NCBI GenBank assembly: GCA_946530355.1
Contig: CAMNAB010000142.1
Location: 1-6,814, forward strand
Direction: 5' to 3'
Source: Firm-04 sp003446315
GTDB lineage: Bacteria; Bacillota; Clostridia; Oscillospirales; Ruminococcaceae
Length of the DNA: 6,814 bases
A program made the position numbers and the translations under genes. The first letter of the stretch is position 1; every line of letters begins with the position of its first letter. The notes beneath the pieces were generated by a model. It made no database searches, had not been told where the DNA came from, and saw only the letters and a list, made by a program, of their open reading frames with translations. Shown here in pieces: positions 1 to 6,322 of this stretch.

Positions 1-2
1 TA

Positions 3-524
3 TTACAGCATATTCGGACGAATGCTGTGTGCATGCTCCAGTGCGGTTACAATGACTGCATATACAATGCCGGAACCGATCGCCTGGATTGCATTCCCCG
101 GCACGGTGCCGATGAATTGTGCAAAGAACCCGCCGTATAAAACCACGGCTGTCAGCCAATAGCCGATGATGGATATGATGCCGCATACAAACAGCGCCGC
201 AATGCGCTTTTTATCCAGATAACGACTCCCGCCGATCAGCGAAAAGGTCAGCGCAAGCATGCCTTTAATCAGAAATGTCGGCAGCGCATAGGAAGGATAA
301 CCGGAAAGCACATCTGCCATCATGCCGCCGATCGCCGAAGCGCCCACTGCATACGGCATCGGGAGCAGGGCGGCTGCCAGAAAGATCACGGCATCGCCGC
401 AGTGGATATAGCCGTTTCCGACCGGAATATGCAGCGTTGCGGTCAGAAGGGCTGTCATGGCAGCAAACATGCCCGCACGCGCCAGATAACGCAGCTTTTC
501 GTTTTCCTGTTTCATTTCATTCAC
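3..524 (-). CDS. ECF transporter S component (vitamin-type, probably vitamin B6)
   Basis: This is a 173-residue integral membrane protein that reads as the substrate-binding S subunit of an energy-coupling factor (ECF) importer. About six hydrophobic segments are visible, near residues 13-32, 44-58, 60-75, 81-99, 107-130 and 141-163. The first helix carries an AxxxA pattern (A17, A21) of the kind S components use to dock on the EcfT subunit. The stretch GYIHCGDAVIFLAAALLP followed by ADVLSGYPSYALPTFLIKG is what I recall of the small S-component family catalogued as TIGR04002. No EcfA or EcfT gene is present, so it would use a shared (group II) energy module. It lies directly behind a pyridoxal kinase gene, which makes a B6 vitamer the likely substrate; that is inference from context. 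The start is uncertain: GTG at 524 overlaps the kinase stop by 4 bases (GTGA), while ATG at 515 sits 10 nt behind the GGGAAAGG ribosome binding site. The TAA stop is at 3-5, so the gene is complete. Confidence 0.85.
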   Translation of the reverse strand: MNEMKQENEKLRYLARAGMFAAMTALLTATLHIPVGNGYIHCGDAVIFLAAALLPMPYAVGASAIGGMMADVLSGYPSYALPTFLIKGMLALTFSLIGGSRYLDKKRIAALFVCGIISIIGYWLTAVVLYGGFFAQFIGTVPGNAIQAIGSGIVYAVIVTALEHAHSIRPNML

Positions 525-1348
525 GCCTTTCCCAAACGATACAGCAGCGGCTCAAACAAAACGCCTTCTTCCGCAGGTGTTCCGCGCAGCAGTGTTTCCT
601 GCGTGACCGCTGATAAAAATGCACCGGCTTCTTCCGCTGCTTCCTGAAGGCATCTGCCGCGTGCCAATGCACCGCAGAGCACCGATGCAAACAGATCACC
701 GGTTCCTGAGAATAAACATTCTGTCCGGTGCACGGATGAAAAATGAATCTCGTCGTTTTCAAATGTCAGGTTGCCGATCCGGTTTTCCTGTACAATGCCG
801 GTGATGACAACTGCGCCGCAGCCGCAGGCGGTCATGCGGGCTGCAAGAGATGCCGCTTCTTCTGTGGAGAGACATTCTCCGCGGTAGGGGACACCTGTCA
901 GCAGACAGGCTTCCGTGATATTCGGTGTGATGACATCGGCTTCCGCTGCAAGCTCCCGCATGGCATCGCATAATTCTGCTGTATAGGTGCTGTAGCGTTT
1001 GCCGTCGTCGCCCATTACCGGATCCAGCAGGATCTTACATGCCGGATTGCGCTTTTTCTGGGCACGGAAAAAATCCCTGATGATGCGGATCTGCCCGACA
1101 GAGCCGAGAAATCCGCTGTAGATCCAGTCAAAATCCAGCGCTGCCCAACTGCGGAAATAATCCGGCAGGGTATCGGTCAGATCGGTGAAAGTGAACTGCG
1201 GAAAGCCGGTATGCATGGAAAGAACAGCCGTCGGAACAGGACATGCCTGCACGCCCATCACGGACAGCACCGGCAGTGCAGTCGTCAGGGAGCAGCGTCC
1301 GAATCCGGAAATGTCATTGATACAAGCAACACGCGGTACCGTTCGCAT
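521..1348 (-). CDS. pdxY: Pyridoxal/pyridoxamine kinase (PdxK/PdxY type)
   Basis: This 275-residue cytosolic kinase of the ribokinase-like superfamily phosphorylates pyridoxal, pyridoxine or pyridoxamine at the 5' position with ATP, the salvage route to pyridoxal phosphate. Visible motifs in order: the N-terminal substrate loop NDISGFGRCSL (residues 11-21), the family block DPVMGDDGKRY (109-119), TPNITEA (141-147), and the anion-hole and catalytic block FSGTGDLFAS (213-222), with D218 as the expected catalytic base. Length is normal for the family (about 270-290). The reading frame extends back to 1432, but the ATG at 1348 is preferred: a GGAGG ribosome binding site (1362-1358) lies 9 nt upstream, and homology begins right after this Met. 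It could be misassigned only within the family (PdxK versus PdxY; a hydroxymethylpyrimidine kinase such as ThiD is less likely given SGFGRCSL). The S-component gene starts at or just after its stop codon, so the two are probably translated together. It has its own promoter with a large operator. Confidence 0.93.
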   Translation of the reverse strand: MRTVPRVACINDISGFGRCSLTTALPVLSVMGVQACPVPTAVLSMHTGFPQFTFTDLTDTLPDYFRSWAALDFDWIYSGFLGSVGQIRIIRDFFRAQKKRNPACKILLDPVMGDDGKRYSTYTAELCDAMRELAAEADVITPNITEACLLTGVPYRGECLSTEEAASLAARMTACGCGAVVITGIVQENRIGNLTFENDEIHFSSVHRTECLFSGTGDLFASVLCGALARGRCLQEAAEEAGAFLSAVTQETLLRGTPAEEGVLFEPLLYRLGKA

Positions 1349-1357
1349 CGCCCTGAA

Positions 1358-1362
1358 CCTCC
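1358..1362 (-). promoter_or_regulatory. Ribosome binding site of the pyridoxal kinase gene
   Basis: GGAGG on the minus strand lies 9 nt before the ATG at 1348. It decides the start: the two in-frame ATGs further upstream (1387 and 1432) would add 13 or 28 residues unlike the family's N-terminus, and 1432 lies within the predicted transcript's leader only a few tens of bases from its 5' end. Confidence 0.75.
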
Positions 1363-1435
1363 GTTCCTGAAAGTTTTCTGCTGACATTATAGCACATCCC
1401 GCAGAAAAATGCAAGTGCGGCTCCAAACGCATATA

Positions 1436-1472
1436 TCCCCAATAACATATATGAGTAATATGTTATTGGGGA
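1436..1472. promoter_or_regulatory. Perfect 15-bp inverted repeat, probable operator of the B6 salvage unit
   Basis: The left arm TCCCCAATAACATAT (1436-1450) and right arm ATATGTTATTGGGGA (1458-1472) are exact reverse complements separated by a 7-nt centre (1451-1457). The structure starts right after the -10 box of the minus-strand promoter and covers the predicted transcription start (about 1467), so a dimeric protein bound here would block initiation. In RNA most of one arm would be present in the leader, but no U-tract follows in either direction, so it is not an intrinsic terminator. The regulator cannot be named. Candidates are a MocR-like PdxR encoded elsewhere or the TetR protein encoded in this window; I did not recognise a published consensus. 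Confidence 0.75.
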
Positions 1473-1473
1473 C

Positions 1474-1502
1474 AGTATAGCATATTTCATTGGATTTGTC
1501 AA
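1474..1502 (-). promoter_or_regulatory. Strong sigma-A promoter of the pyridoxal kinase and S-component unit
   Basis: On the minus strand, a perfect -35 TTGACA (1502-1497), a 17-nt spacer and a -10 TATACT (1479-1474) preceded by an extended TG (TGC). The start would be an A near 1467, giving a leader of roughly 120 nt before the ATG at 1348. The -35 box lies only 9 nt beyond the stop codon of the upstream protease gene. This shows that the kinase is independently controlled even though all the genes face the same way. Confidence 0.88.
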
Positions 1503-1511
1503 GCGCTTTTT

Positions 1512-2258
1512 TTATTTTTTTGCTGCGTTTTCCGCATCAAACGGATGATGCACATGCAGCAGATACAGACCGTATCCGGCGAACAGAATGCTTGCTGCGG
1601 CAATACACATCAGATCAACAGAGTCGCTCGTCTGCGCCGCCCCGACGAAATTCAGCGTGTTCCATGCCATATGCAGCAGAACACCCGGCAGCAGACTCTT
1701 TCCGCAGGTCAACAGTGCGCCGGCACATATGCCAAAGCAGCATGCAAAGATCACCTGAACCACAGTCTCTTTCAGCGGTGCGCCGTATGCCAGATTGGAA
1801 AAATGCCCGATGCCGAAAGAGAGCGCCGCAAACCAATAACCGCGTTTGATGCTCGTTTTTGCGATCGCATGGAACAGCAGGCTGCGCAGGATCAATTCTT
1901 CCAGAAACGGCGCGATGATCCCGATTGCGGCGATTCCTGTCAGATTCTCTGCCGCTGTTTCGTGCCTCCAGCCGAAGCCTGTCCAGATGTTTGCTGTGCC
2001 GGCAATCAGCAGCGGGATGAAATACAGATATTTGCGCGGTTCTCCCTGAAATTTGCAGAAGCCGTGCAGTTTTGCAAGATCATACTTTCGCAGAAACAAC
2101 ACCAGAACGGCTGTCATCACCAGCCCGATGCCGATCTGAACGGCATAATTCTGCGCTTGCTGCTCCGACAGATTTCCCGCTGAACCGAACAGCACAACAT
2201 AGATCACGATCCAGATGACCGCGAAAAGCACCGGCTTTTTCTCATATAGTTTTTTCAT
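1512..2258 (-). CDS. CPBP-family intramembrane metalloprotease
   Basis: This 248-residue polytopic membrane protein belongs to the CPBP (CAAX protease and bacteriocin-processing, Abi) family. These are membrane-embedded metal-dependent proteases related to Rce1; bacterial members have been linked to bacteriocin self-immunity, protein maturation or processing, and many have no known substrate. The three family motifs are intact: EExxxR as E120-E121-LIL-R125, FxxxH as F148-GIG-H152, and HxxxN as H196-MAW-N200. The glutamates and histidines are the expected active-site and metal ligands. Hydrophobic stretches near residues 10-25, 38-56, 77-92, 107-120, 141-157, 165-183, 186-200 and 213-234 fit an eight-helix fold. 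The start chosen is ATG 2258, which overlaps the tetR stop in an ATGA and has AGGAG 10 nt upstream (2273-2269); a longer start at 2297 would lie within tetR. The tetR neighbour suggests the protease is induced by the ligand of that repressor. The end of the gene is lysine- and A-rich, and no terminator follows. Confidence 0.92.
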   Translation of the reverse strand: MKKLYEKKPVLFAVIWIVIYVVLFGSAGNLSEQQAQNYAVQIGIGLVMTAVLVLFLRKYDLAKLHGFCKFQGEPRKYLYFIPLLIAGTANIWTGFGWRHETAAENLTGIAAIGIIAPFLEELILRSLLFHAIAKTSIKRGYWFAALSFGIGHFSNLAYGAPLKETVVQVIFACCFGICAGALLTCGKSLLPGVLLHMAWNTLNFVGAAQTSDSVDLMCIAAASILFAGYGLYLLHVHHPFDAENAAKK

Positions 2259-2836
2259 AGCATTTGCGCTCCTTTTTGATGTGATCTGACTGCACAAACG
2301 GCACCTGTCAGACTGTCTTCCAATACGGCGGTAAAATATGCCGGATCAAATACGGCAGAATTGTTTGCAAGCAGACTTGCACAGCCGTGCACGGTCAGGA
2401 ACAGCAGCGAAAAGACCCGCAGTGCATCTTCTGCCGGCAGTCCGGTCGCTGCCGCAACGCCCATGACCATCGGTGTGACTTCCGGCTGACGCAGCAGCGA
2501 TGCGATATCATGGGACGGCAGCAGATCCGACTGAAACAGAAACCGGAACAAATGCGGTTCTTCTGCACCGAAACGAATATAACGCAGACCCATATTGAGC
2601 AGGGGATGCGGATGTTCCTGCTGCTCCAGATATGCGGTGTGAAATGCATCTGCCTGTGCATAAACTGCGGCTTTCAATTCCTGCATATTCTTATAATGGT
2701 ACAGCACCGGCTGTGTGGAGCAGCCGAGTTTTTTTGCGGCAGCCCGTGCATTCAGCGCGGCGATCCCGCCCTCACGGACAAGCTGCATGCCCGCTTCTGC
2801 GATCATTTCCCGACTGATCTTTGCCTTGGGCGGCAT
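2255..2836 (-). CDS. TetR/AcrR-family transcriptional repressor
   Basis: This is a 193-residue DNA-binding regulator of usual TetR length. The N-terminal helix-turn-helix occupies roughly residues 9-55, with recognition-helix residues in LNARAAAKKLGCSTQPVLYHYKNMQEL (positions 28-54); the LY.HYKN ending is diagnostic of TetR proteins. The rest is a helical ligand and dimerisation domain. The segment LRYIRFGAEEPHLFRFLF (84-101) resembles the WHG-type TetR C-terminal domain. The start ATG at 2836 has AGAGGG (2848-2843) 6 nt upstream. The stop overlaps the start of the membrane protease gene by 4 bases, so the pair is likely one translationally coupled operon. A small palindrome just after its own predicted start suggests autorepression. 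The divergently transcribed ABC transporter is a second possible target; the ligand cannot be inferred. Confidence 0.93.
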   Translation of the reverse strand: MPPKAKISREMIAEAGMQLVREGGIAALNARAAAKKLGCSTQPVLYHYKNMQELKAAVYAQADAFHTAYLEQQEHPHPLLNMGLRYIRFGAEEPHLFRFLFQSDLLPSHDIASLLRQPEVTPMVMGVAAATGLPAEDALRVFSLLFLTVHGCASLLANNSAVFDPAYFTAVLEDSLTGAVCAVRSHQKGAQML

Positions 2837-2853
2837 GTTGATCCCTCTCTTTC

Positions 2854-2867
2854 ATAACGTGTGTTAT
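2854..2867. promoter_or_regulatory. Small palindrome at the tetR start, possible autoregulatory operator
   Basis: ATAAC-GTGT-GTTAT forms a perfect 5-bp inverted repeat around 4 bases, about 6-19 nt downstream of the predicted tetR transcription start (near 2873). A further AATAACA half-site lies on the minus strand at 2882-2876, touching the -10 box. TetR proteins usually repress their own promoter from palindromes at this position. The arms are short and AT-rich, so chance is possible. Confidence 0.45.
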
Positions 2868-2879
2868 ATTACAATTGTT

Positions 2880-2908
2880 ATTATACAGATTCCGGTCTGA
2901 AAAGTCAA
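2880..2908 (-). promoter_or_regulatory. Sigma-A promoter of the tetR-protease operon
   Basis: On the minus strand: -35 TTGACT (2908-2903), a 17-nt spacer and a perfect -10 TATAAT (2885-2880). Predicted start near 2873, with a leader of about 37 nt. The 253-base divergent region between tetR and the ABC transporter gene holds this promoter, the rightward promoter and the two palindromes listed; I see no other gene in it. Confidence 0.85.
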
Positions 2909-3014
2909 TAGAGAACCTGAAAATCGGGTTTCTGTACAAATTTCAACTATTAAAACTGTAGATATGCACAAAATGCCGAATTTGTTTTGTTGTCACAAAA
3001 TACACACAGAAAAA

Positions 3015-3023
3015 TGATATACT
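3015..3023 (+). promoter_or_regulatory. Extended -10 promoter of the ABC transporter gene
   Basis: TGATATACT gives an extended -10 (TG at 3015-3016, TATACT at 3018-3023). No good -35 lies at 17 nt. The best TTGTCA (2990-2995) is 22 nt away, too far to be a normal partner, so the promoter probably relies on the TG extension and may need activation. Predicted start near 3030, with a leader of about 60 nt. Confidence 0.6.
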
Positions 3024-3028
3024 GCCTT

Positions 3029-3046
3029 CGTATTTCGGAAAATACG
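3029..3046. promoter_or_regulatory. 18-bp near-perfect palindrome at the ABC transporter transcription start
   Basis: CGTATTTCGGAAAATACG pairs over 7 bp (3029-3035 with 3040-3046) around CGGA; only the central pair breaks symmetry. It begins at the predicted transcript start, so it could be a repressor operator or a 5'-end stem-loop protecting the mRNA. A second small palindrome, TTCCGGAA (3050-3057), follows. Confidence 0.45.
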
Positions 3047-3071
3047 GGGTTCCGGAAACAAACTGAAAAAC

Positions 3072-3079
3072 AGGAAAGG
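3072..3079 (+). promoter_or_regulatory. Ribosome binding site that supports a TTG start
   Basis: AGGAAAGG lies 10 nt before TTG at 3090. The codons before it in frame read Gly, Cys, Gly, Ile with no start codon, and the protein from TTG begins exactly where ABC ATPases of this family begin. Confidence 0.65.
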
Positions 3080-3089
3080 CTGTGGTATC

Positions 3090-6000
3090 TTGCTCGGACT
3101 CAAAGGGATAACCAAGAATTACCTTGCAGGTGATTCAGAGGTTCAGGCGCTCAAGGGAATCGACATTCAATTCCGACAAAACGAATTTGTTGCCGTGCTC
3201 GGCCCGTCCGGCTGCGGCAAGACAACTTTGCTGAATATCATCGGCGGACTCGATCGCTATACAGACGGTGATCTGACGATCGCAAACAAGTCAACAAAGG
3301 AATATAAGGACAGAGACTGGGACTTCTACCGGAACCATACGATCGGATTTGTGTTCCAGACTTATAATCTGATCCCGCACCAGACAGTTCTTTCCAATGT
3401 GGAGCTGGCACTGACCCTTTCCGGCATTACCAAAGCCGAACGGCGGGAACGTGCCAGGAAAATGCTGGAGCGCGTCGGACTCGGTGACCAGATCAATAAA
3501 AAGCCAAATCAGATGTCCGGCGGTCAGATGCAGCGTGTTGCGATCGCCCGTGCGCTCATCAATGATCCGGAGATCCTGCTGGCGGATGAGCCGACCGGTG
3601 CACTCGATACCGAAACCAGCGTGCAGATCATGGATCTGCTGAAAGAAATTGCAAAAGACCGCCTTGTGATTATGGTCACGCACAATCCGGAGCTTGCAGA
3701 ACAGTATGCAACGCGCATTATCCGGCTGCTGGACGGTAAAGTGCAGAGCGATACCAAGCCTTATACAGAGGAGAAAGCGGTCAAAGACCGCGAGGCGATC
3801 CTGAAAAAGAAACAGAAAGAAGCAGAGAAACAGTCGAAAAAAGAGAAAAAGCGCGTTTCGATGAGTACGGGCACGGCTTTCTCCCTCTCGCTGAATAATC
3901 TGATGACCAAGAAGGCGCGGACACTGCTGACCGCTTTTGCCGGCAGCATCGGCATCATCGGCATTGCATTGATCCTCTCGCTTTCGGACGGCTTCCAGAC
4001 CTATATCAATGATGTGCAGGAGAATACGCTTTCCTCGTATCCGCTGACGATTCTTTCGCAGTCCGTTGACCTTTCCGGTATCGTGGAGAATATTTCCGGT
4101 CAGGCAGAACATGAGGATACGCACCCGATGGATAAGGTCTATTCCACCGGCAAGGATGCCGAAATGTTCAATGCGATGGTGGCGGAAGTCAAACAGAACG
4201 ATATGAAAGGCTTCAAGCAGTACCTTGAAGACAATCAGGAACGATTGAAAGATTATAATATCGAATATGACTACAACATTCAGCCGATGGTCTATCTTGC
4301 CGATACCAGCGAAAAAGTGACGGCGGTCAACCCGAATCCGCTGGTGGATGCTTATTACTCCATGCTCGGCTATGATACCGGAAATATGGGTTCTTCCTAT
4401 TCCCAGATCATGCAGATGAGCACGGACGGCATGGATATCTGGACGCTGCTTTACGGCGATCAGGAGATGCTGAATACACAATATGATGTGGTCAGCGGTC
4501 ACTGGCCGGAGAATAAAAATGAAGTGATTCTGGTCGTGGATGACTACAATGAGATCACCGGCATGACGCTTTACGGTCTGGGTCTGCGCGACCCGAACGA
4601 GATCTCCGGCATGTTTGCGGATGTGATGGCAGGCAAGGGCGTTGAAGTCGAGCCGGTCAGCTATACCTATGACGAACTGATGAATATGCAGTTCCGCGTC
4701 ATCCTGAATACGGATTTCTATGAGTTCGATCAGACCGAAAACTGCTGGAAAGACCGTACCCGCAATGATGAATATATGGCGGAGAAAATCGAGAACGGTC
4801 TGCCGGTGCAGATCAGCGGTATTGTCCGCAAGAAAGCCGGATCTGTGACCGGTGCGCTCCGTGCCGGCACCATCTGCTATACAAAAGATCTGGTGGAATA
4901 TCTGCTGGATGAGATCGCAGATACGGAGATCGTGAAACAGCAGGAAGAAAATCCCGACATCGACGTTTTCACCGGCTATGAATTCGAGGAGATCGACGAT
5001 GTCACGATTGATGATGTTTACAATTATATCGACAACATGAGCGAAGCCGAATTCACCCAGATGCAGGGTATGTTCTCCCAGTTCTACGGCAATACCTTCG
5101 GCCCGGATGAGGTCGTGCAGGCGCTGAATGATATGAGCGATGACGATCTCGTTGCGGCAGTCGCACCGACCATGCTGGAAGGCATCACGCTCGATGATGC
5201 AAAGAATTTTGCAAAATCCAAAGAGGGCAAAGGCGCTTTGATGATGATGCTTGCAGAGGAGCAGGGGACAGATCCGGATCCTGCACTGCTGAAAGATCTT
5301 GCAGATGATAAGCTGCTGGAGCTCTATAAAAAGATCATGGAATCGCAGATCACTGCCGATGTCATCCGTGCCAATATTGCAGATATGGATGACGATCAGC
5401 TCAATGAACTGGCACTGGCGTTCAATCCTGCAAAGGATATCGACAGCCTGAAACGGGCAATGTCCGAAATGGATGAAGATATGCTGCTGACCATCTTCAA
5501 GGATCAGATCCTGTCACAGTCAACAGATAACACCTATGACGGCAATATGCAGAAGCTCGGCAAGCGTGATCCGGATGCGCCGTTTGCAGTCCAGATCTAT
5601 TCGCCCAGCTTTGAAGCAAAAGAACAGTTTGAGGACATCATTCAGGAATATAATGACAAGCAGATCGCAGACGGGAATGAGGATTCACAGATCGAATATA
5701 CCGACTATATCGGCATTCTGCTCTCCTCTGTCACAAAGATCATCAATATGGTATCCTATGTGCTGATCGGCTTTGTCTCGATCTCACTGGTCGTTTCGTC
5801 CATCATGATCGGCATTATCACCTATATCTCCGTTCTGGAGCGCACCAAAGAGATCGGTATTCTCCGTTCCATCGGTGCTTCCAAGCGCGATGTCAGCCAT
5901 GTGTTCAATGCCGAGACCTTTATTGTCGGTCTGGTTGCCGGTGTCATCGGCGTTGTGATTACCATGCTGCTGGATATTCCGGTCAATATGATTATTGAGA

Positions 6001-6152
6001 AGGCTTCCGGTGCGCCGGATGTGGCGTTCCTGCGTCCGGTCTATGCAGTGATCCTGGTTGCGATCTCCGTCCTGCTGACGCTGATCGCCGGTATCGTGCC
6101 TGCAAAGCTCGCCGCAAAGAAAGACCCTGTCATCGCACTGCGTACCGAATAA
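3090..6152 (+). CDS. MacB-like ABC transporter, fused ATPase and FtsX-type permease
   Basis: This 1,020-residue protein joins an ABC ATPase to a four-helix FtsX/MacB-type permease, so one gene may form the whole (homodimeric) transporter. Residues 1-222 are the ATPase: Walker A GPSGCGKT (38-45), Q-loop Q90, signature MSGGQ (142-146), Walker B ILLADE (162-167), D-loop ALD (171-173) and H-loop H198. All key residues are intact. A strongly basic linker (about 232-256) leads to membrane helix 1 (277-298). A large extracytoplasmic domain (about 300-875) contains a 28-residue periodic acidic helical array (about 640-808). Helices 2-4 lie near 880-912, 940-962 and 983-1004, and ERTKEIGILRSIGAS (917-931) is the typical FtsX coupling segment. 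Such proteins couple ATP hydrolysis to periplasmic or extracellular conformational work (export or mechanotransmission) rather than carrying substrate through a pore; the substrate here is unknown. The start is TTG at 3090: AGGAAAGG (3072-3079) lies 10 nt upstream, and no in-frame ATG or GTG sits closer to the conserved N-terminus (MLGLKGITKNY). It is monocistronic, closed by a terminator. Confidence 0.95.
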   Translation: MLGLKGITKNYLAGDSEVQALKGIDIQFRQNEFVAVLGPSGCGKTTLLNIIGGLDRYTDGDLTIANKSTKEYKDRDWDFYRNHTIGFVFQTYNLIPHQTVLSNVELALTLSGITKAERRERARKMLERVGLGDQINKKPNQMSGGQMQRVAIARALINDPEILLADEPTGALDTETSVQIMDLLKEIAKDRLVIMVTHNPELAEQYATRIIRLLDGKVQSDTKPYTEEKAVKDREAILKKKQKEAEKQSKKEKKRVSMSTGTAFSLSLNNLMTKKARTLLTAFAGSIGIIGIALILSLSDGFQTYINDVQENTLSSYPLTILSQSVDLSGIVENISGQAEHEDTHPMDKVYSTGKDAEMFNAMVAEVKQNDMKGFKQYLEDNQERLKDYNIEYDYNIQPMVYLADTSEKVTAVNPNPLVDAYYSMLGYDTGNMGSSYSQIMQMSTDGMDIWTLLYGDQEMLNTQYDVVSGHWPENKNEVILVVDDYNEITGMTLYGLGLRDPNEISGMFADVMAGKGVEVEPVSYTYDELMNMQFRVILNTDFYEFDQTENCWKDRTRNDEYMAEKIENGLPVQISGIVRKKAGSVTGALRAGTICYTKDLVEYLLDEIADTEIVKQQEENPDIDVFTGYEFEEIDDVTIDDVYNYIDNMSEAEFTQMQGMFSQFYGNTFGPDEVVQALNDMSDDDLVAAVAPTMLEGITLDDAKNFAKSKEGKGALMMMLAEEQGTDPDPALLKDLADDKLLELYKKIMESQITADVIRANIADMDDDQLNELALAFNPAKDIDSLKRAMSEMDEDMLLTIFKDQILSQSTDNTYDGNMQKLGKRDPDAPFAVQIYSPSFEAKEQFEDIIQEYNDKQIADGNEDSQIEYTDYIGILLSSVTKIINMVSYVLIGFVSISLVVSSIMIGIITYISVLERTKEIGILRSIGASKRDVSHVFNAETFIVGLVAGVIGVVITMLLDIPVNMIIEKASGAPDVAFLRPVYAVILVAISVLLTLIAGIVPAKLAAKKDPVIALRTE
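5007..5513 (+). repeat. Degenerate 84-bp (28-residue) coding repeats in the ABC transporter
   Basis: Within the extracytoplasmic domain (protein residues about 640-808) a two-helix unit recurs with the core pattern hydrophobic-x-x-Met-Ser/Asp-Asp/Glu-Asp-x-Leu. The aligned anchor residue falls at M650 (NMSEAEF), M682 (DMSDDDL), A738 (LADDKLL), M766 (DMDDDQL) and M794 (EMDEDML). The last three are exactly 28 apart, 682 to 738 is 56 (two periods, with a decayed unit near 710), and 650 to 682 is 32. The similarity is at protein level; the DNA copies have diverged. Confidence 0.6.
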
Positions 6153-6161
6153 TCTTATCCC

Positions 6162-6195
6162 AATGCCGCACGGAGCAAATCTGTGCGGCATTTTT
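6162..6195 (+). terminator. Intrinsic terminator after the ABC transporter gene
   Basis: A perfect 10-bp stem, AATGCCGCAC (6162-6171) with GTGCGGCATT (6183-6192), an 11-nt loop, and a run of five T (6191-6195). It begins 9 nt after the TAA stop and separates the transporter from carB. Confidence 0.9.
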
Positions 6196-6322
6196 CTGCA
6201 CATGCGCGGCAGCGGAAACGGCGCGTTTCTGCATACAGAACCAAAAACAAGCGGTTTGATTCTGTAATTCCCGTTCACATTGCCAATCTTGCAAAGTTTA
6301 TTTTTTAATTTATAAAAAACAC

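Noticed and set aside
1349..1432. Longer N-terminus for the pyridoxal kinase (start at 1432 or 1387)
   Set aside because: The extra residues do not resemble the family, and the GGAGG site fits only the ATG at 1348.
1503..1520. T-rich tract after the hairpin 1436-1472, considered as a terminator for plus-strand transcription
   Set aside because: The tract begins more than 30 nt after the hairpin, encodes the lysine-rich end of the protease on the other strand, and no plus-strand gene ends here.
1545..2183. 212-codon open frame on the plus strand opposite the membrane protease
   Set aside because: Antisense to a gene with all three CPBP motifs; the translation is Gln/Cys/Arg-rich with no fold-like pattern, typical of a shadow.
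2914..2930. Small hairpin AACCTGA / TCGGGTT in the divergent region
   Set aside because: Only 7 bp including a G-U pair, with a 3-nt loop and no T-run; it lies upstream of both predicted transcript starts.
3291..4502. 403-codon open frame on the minus strand opposite the ABC transporter
   Set aside because: It lies fully antisense to a gene with intact ABC motifs, is unusually rich in His, Ile and Arg as expected from a reverse-frame shadow, and has no recognisable domain.
6212..6232. Second hairpin GCGGAAAC / GTTTCTGC after the terminator
   Set aside because: 8 bp with a wobble and no following T-run; possibly a backup structure but not supportable as a terminator.
5784..6278. 164-codon minus-strand frame over the end of the ABC transporter and its terminator
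   Set aside because: It runs through the intrinsic terminator and opposite conserved FtsX membrane helices; composition is Asn/Asp/His-rich and shadow-like.
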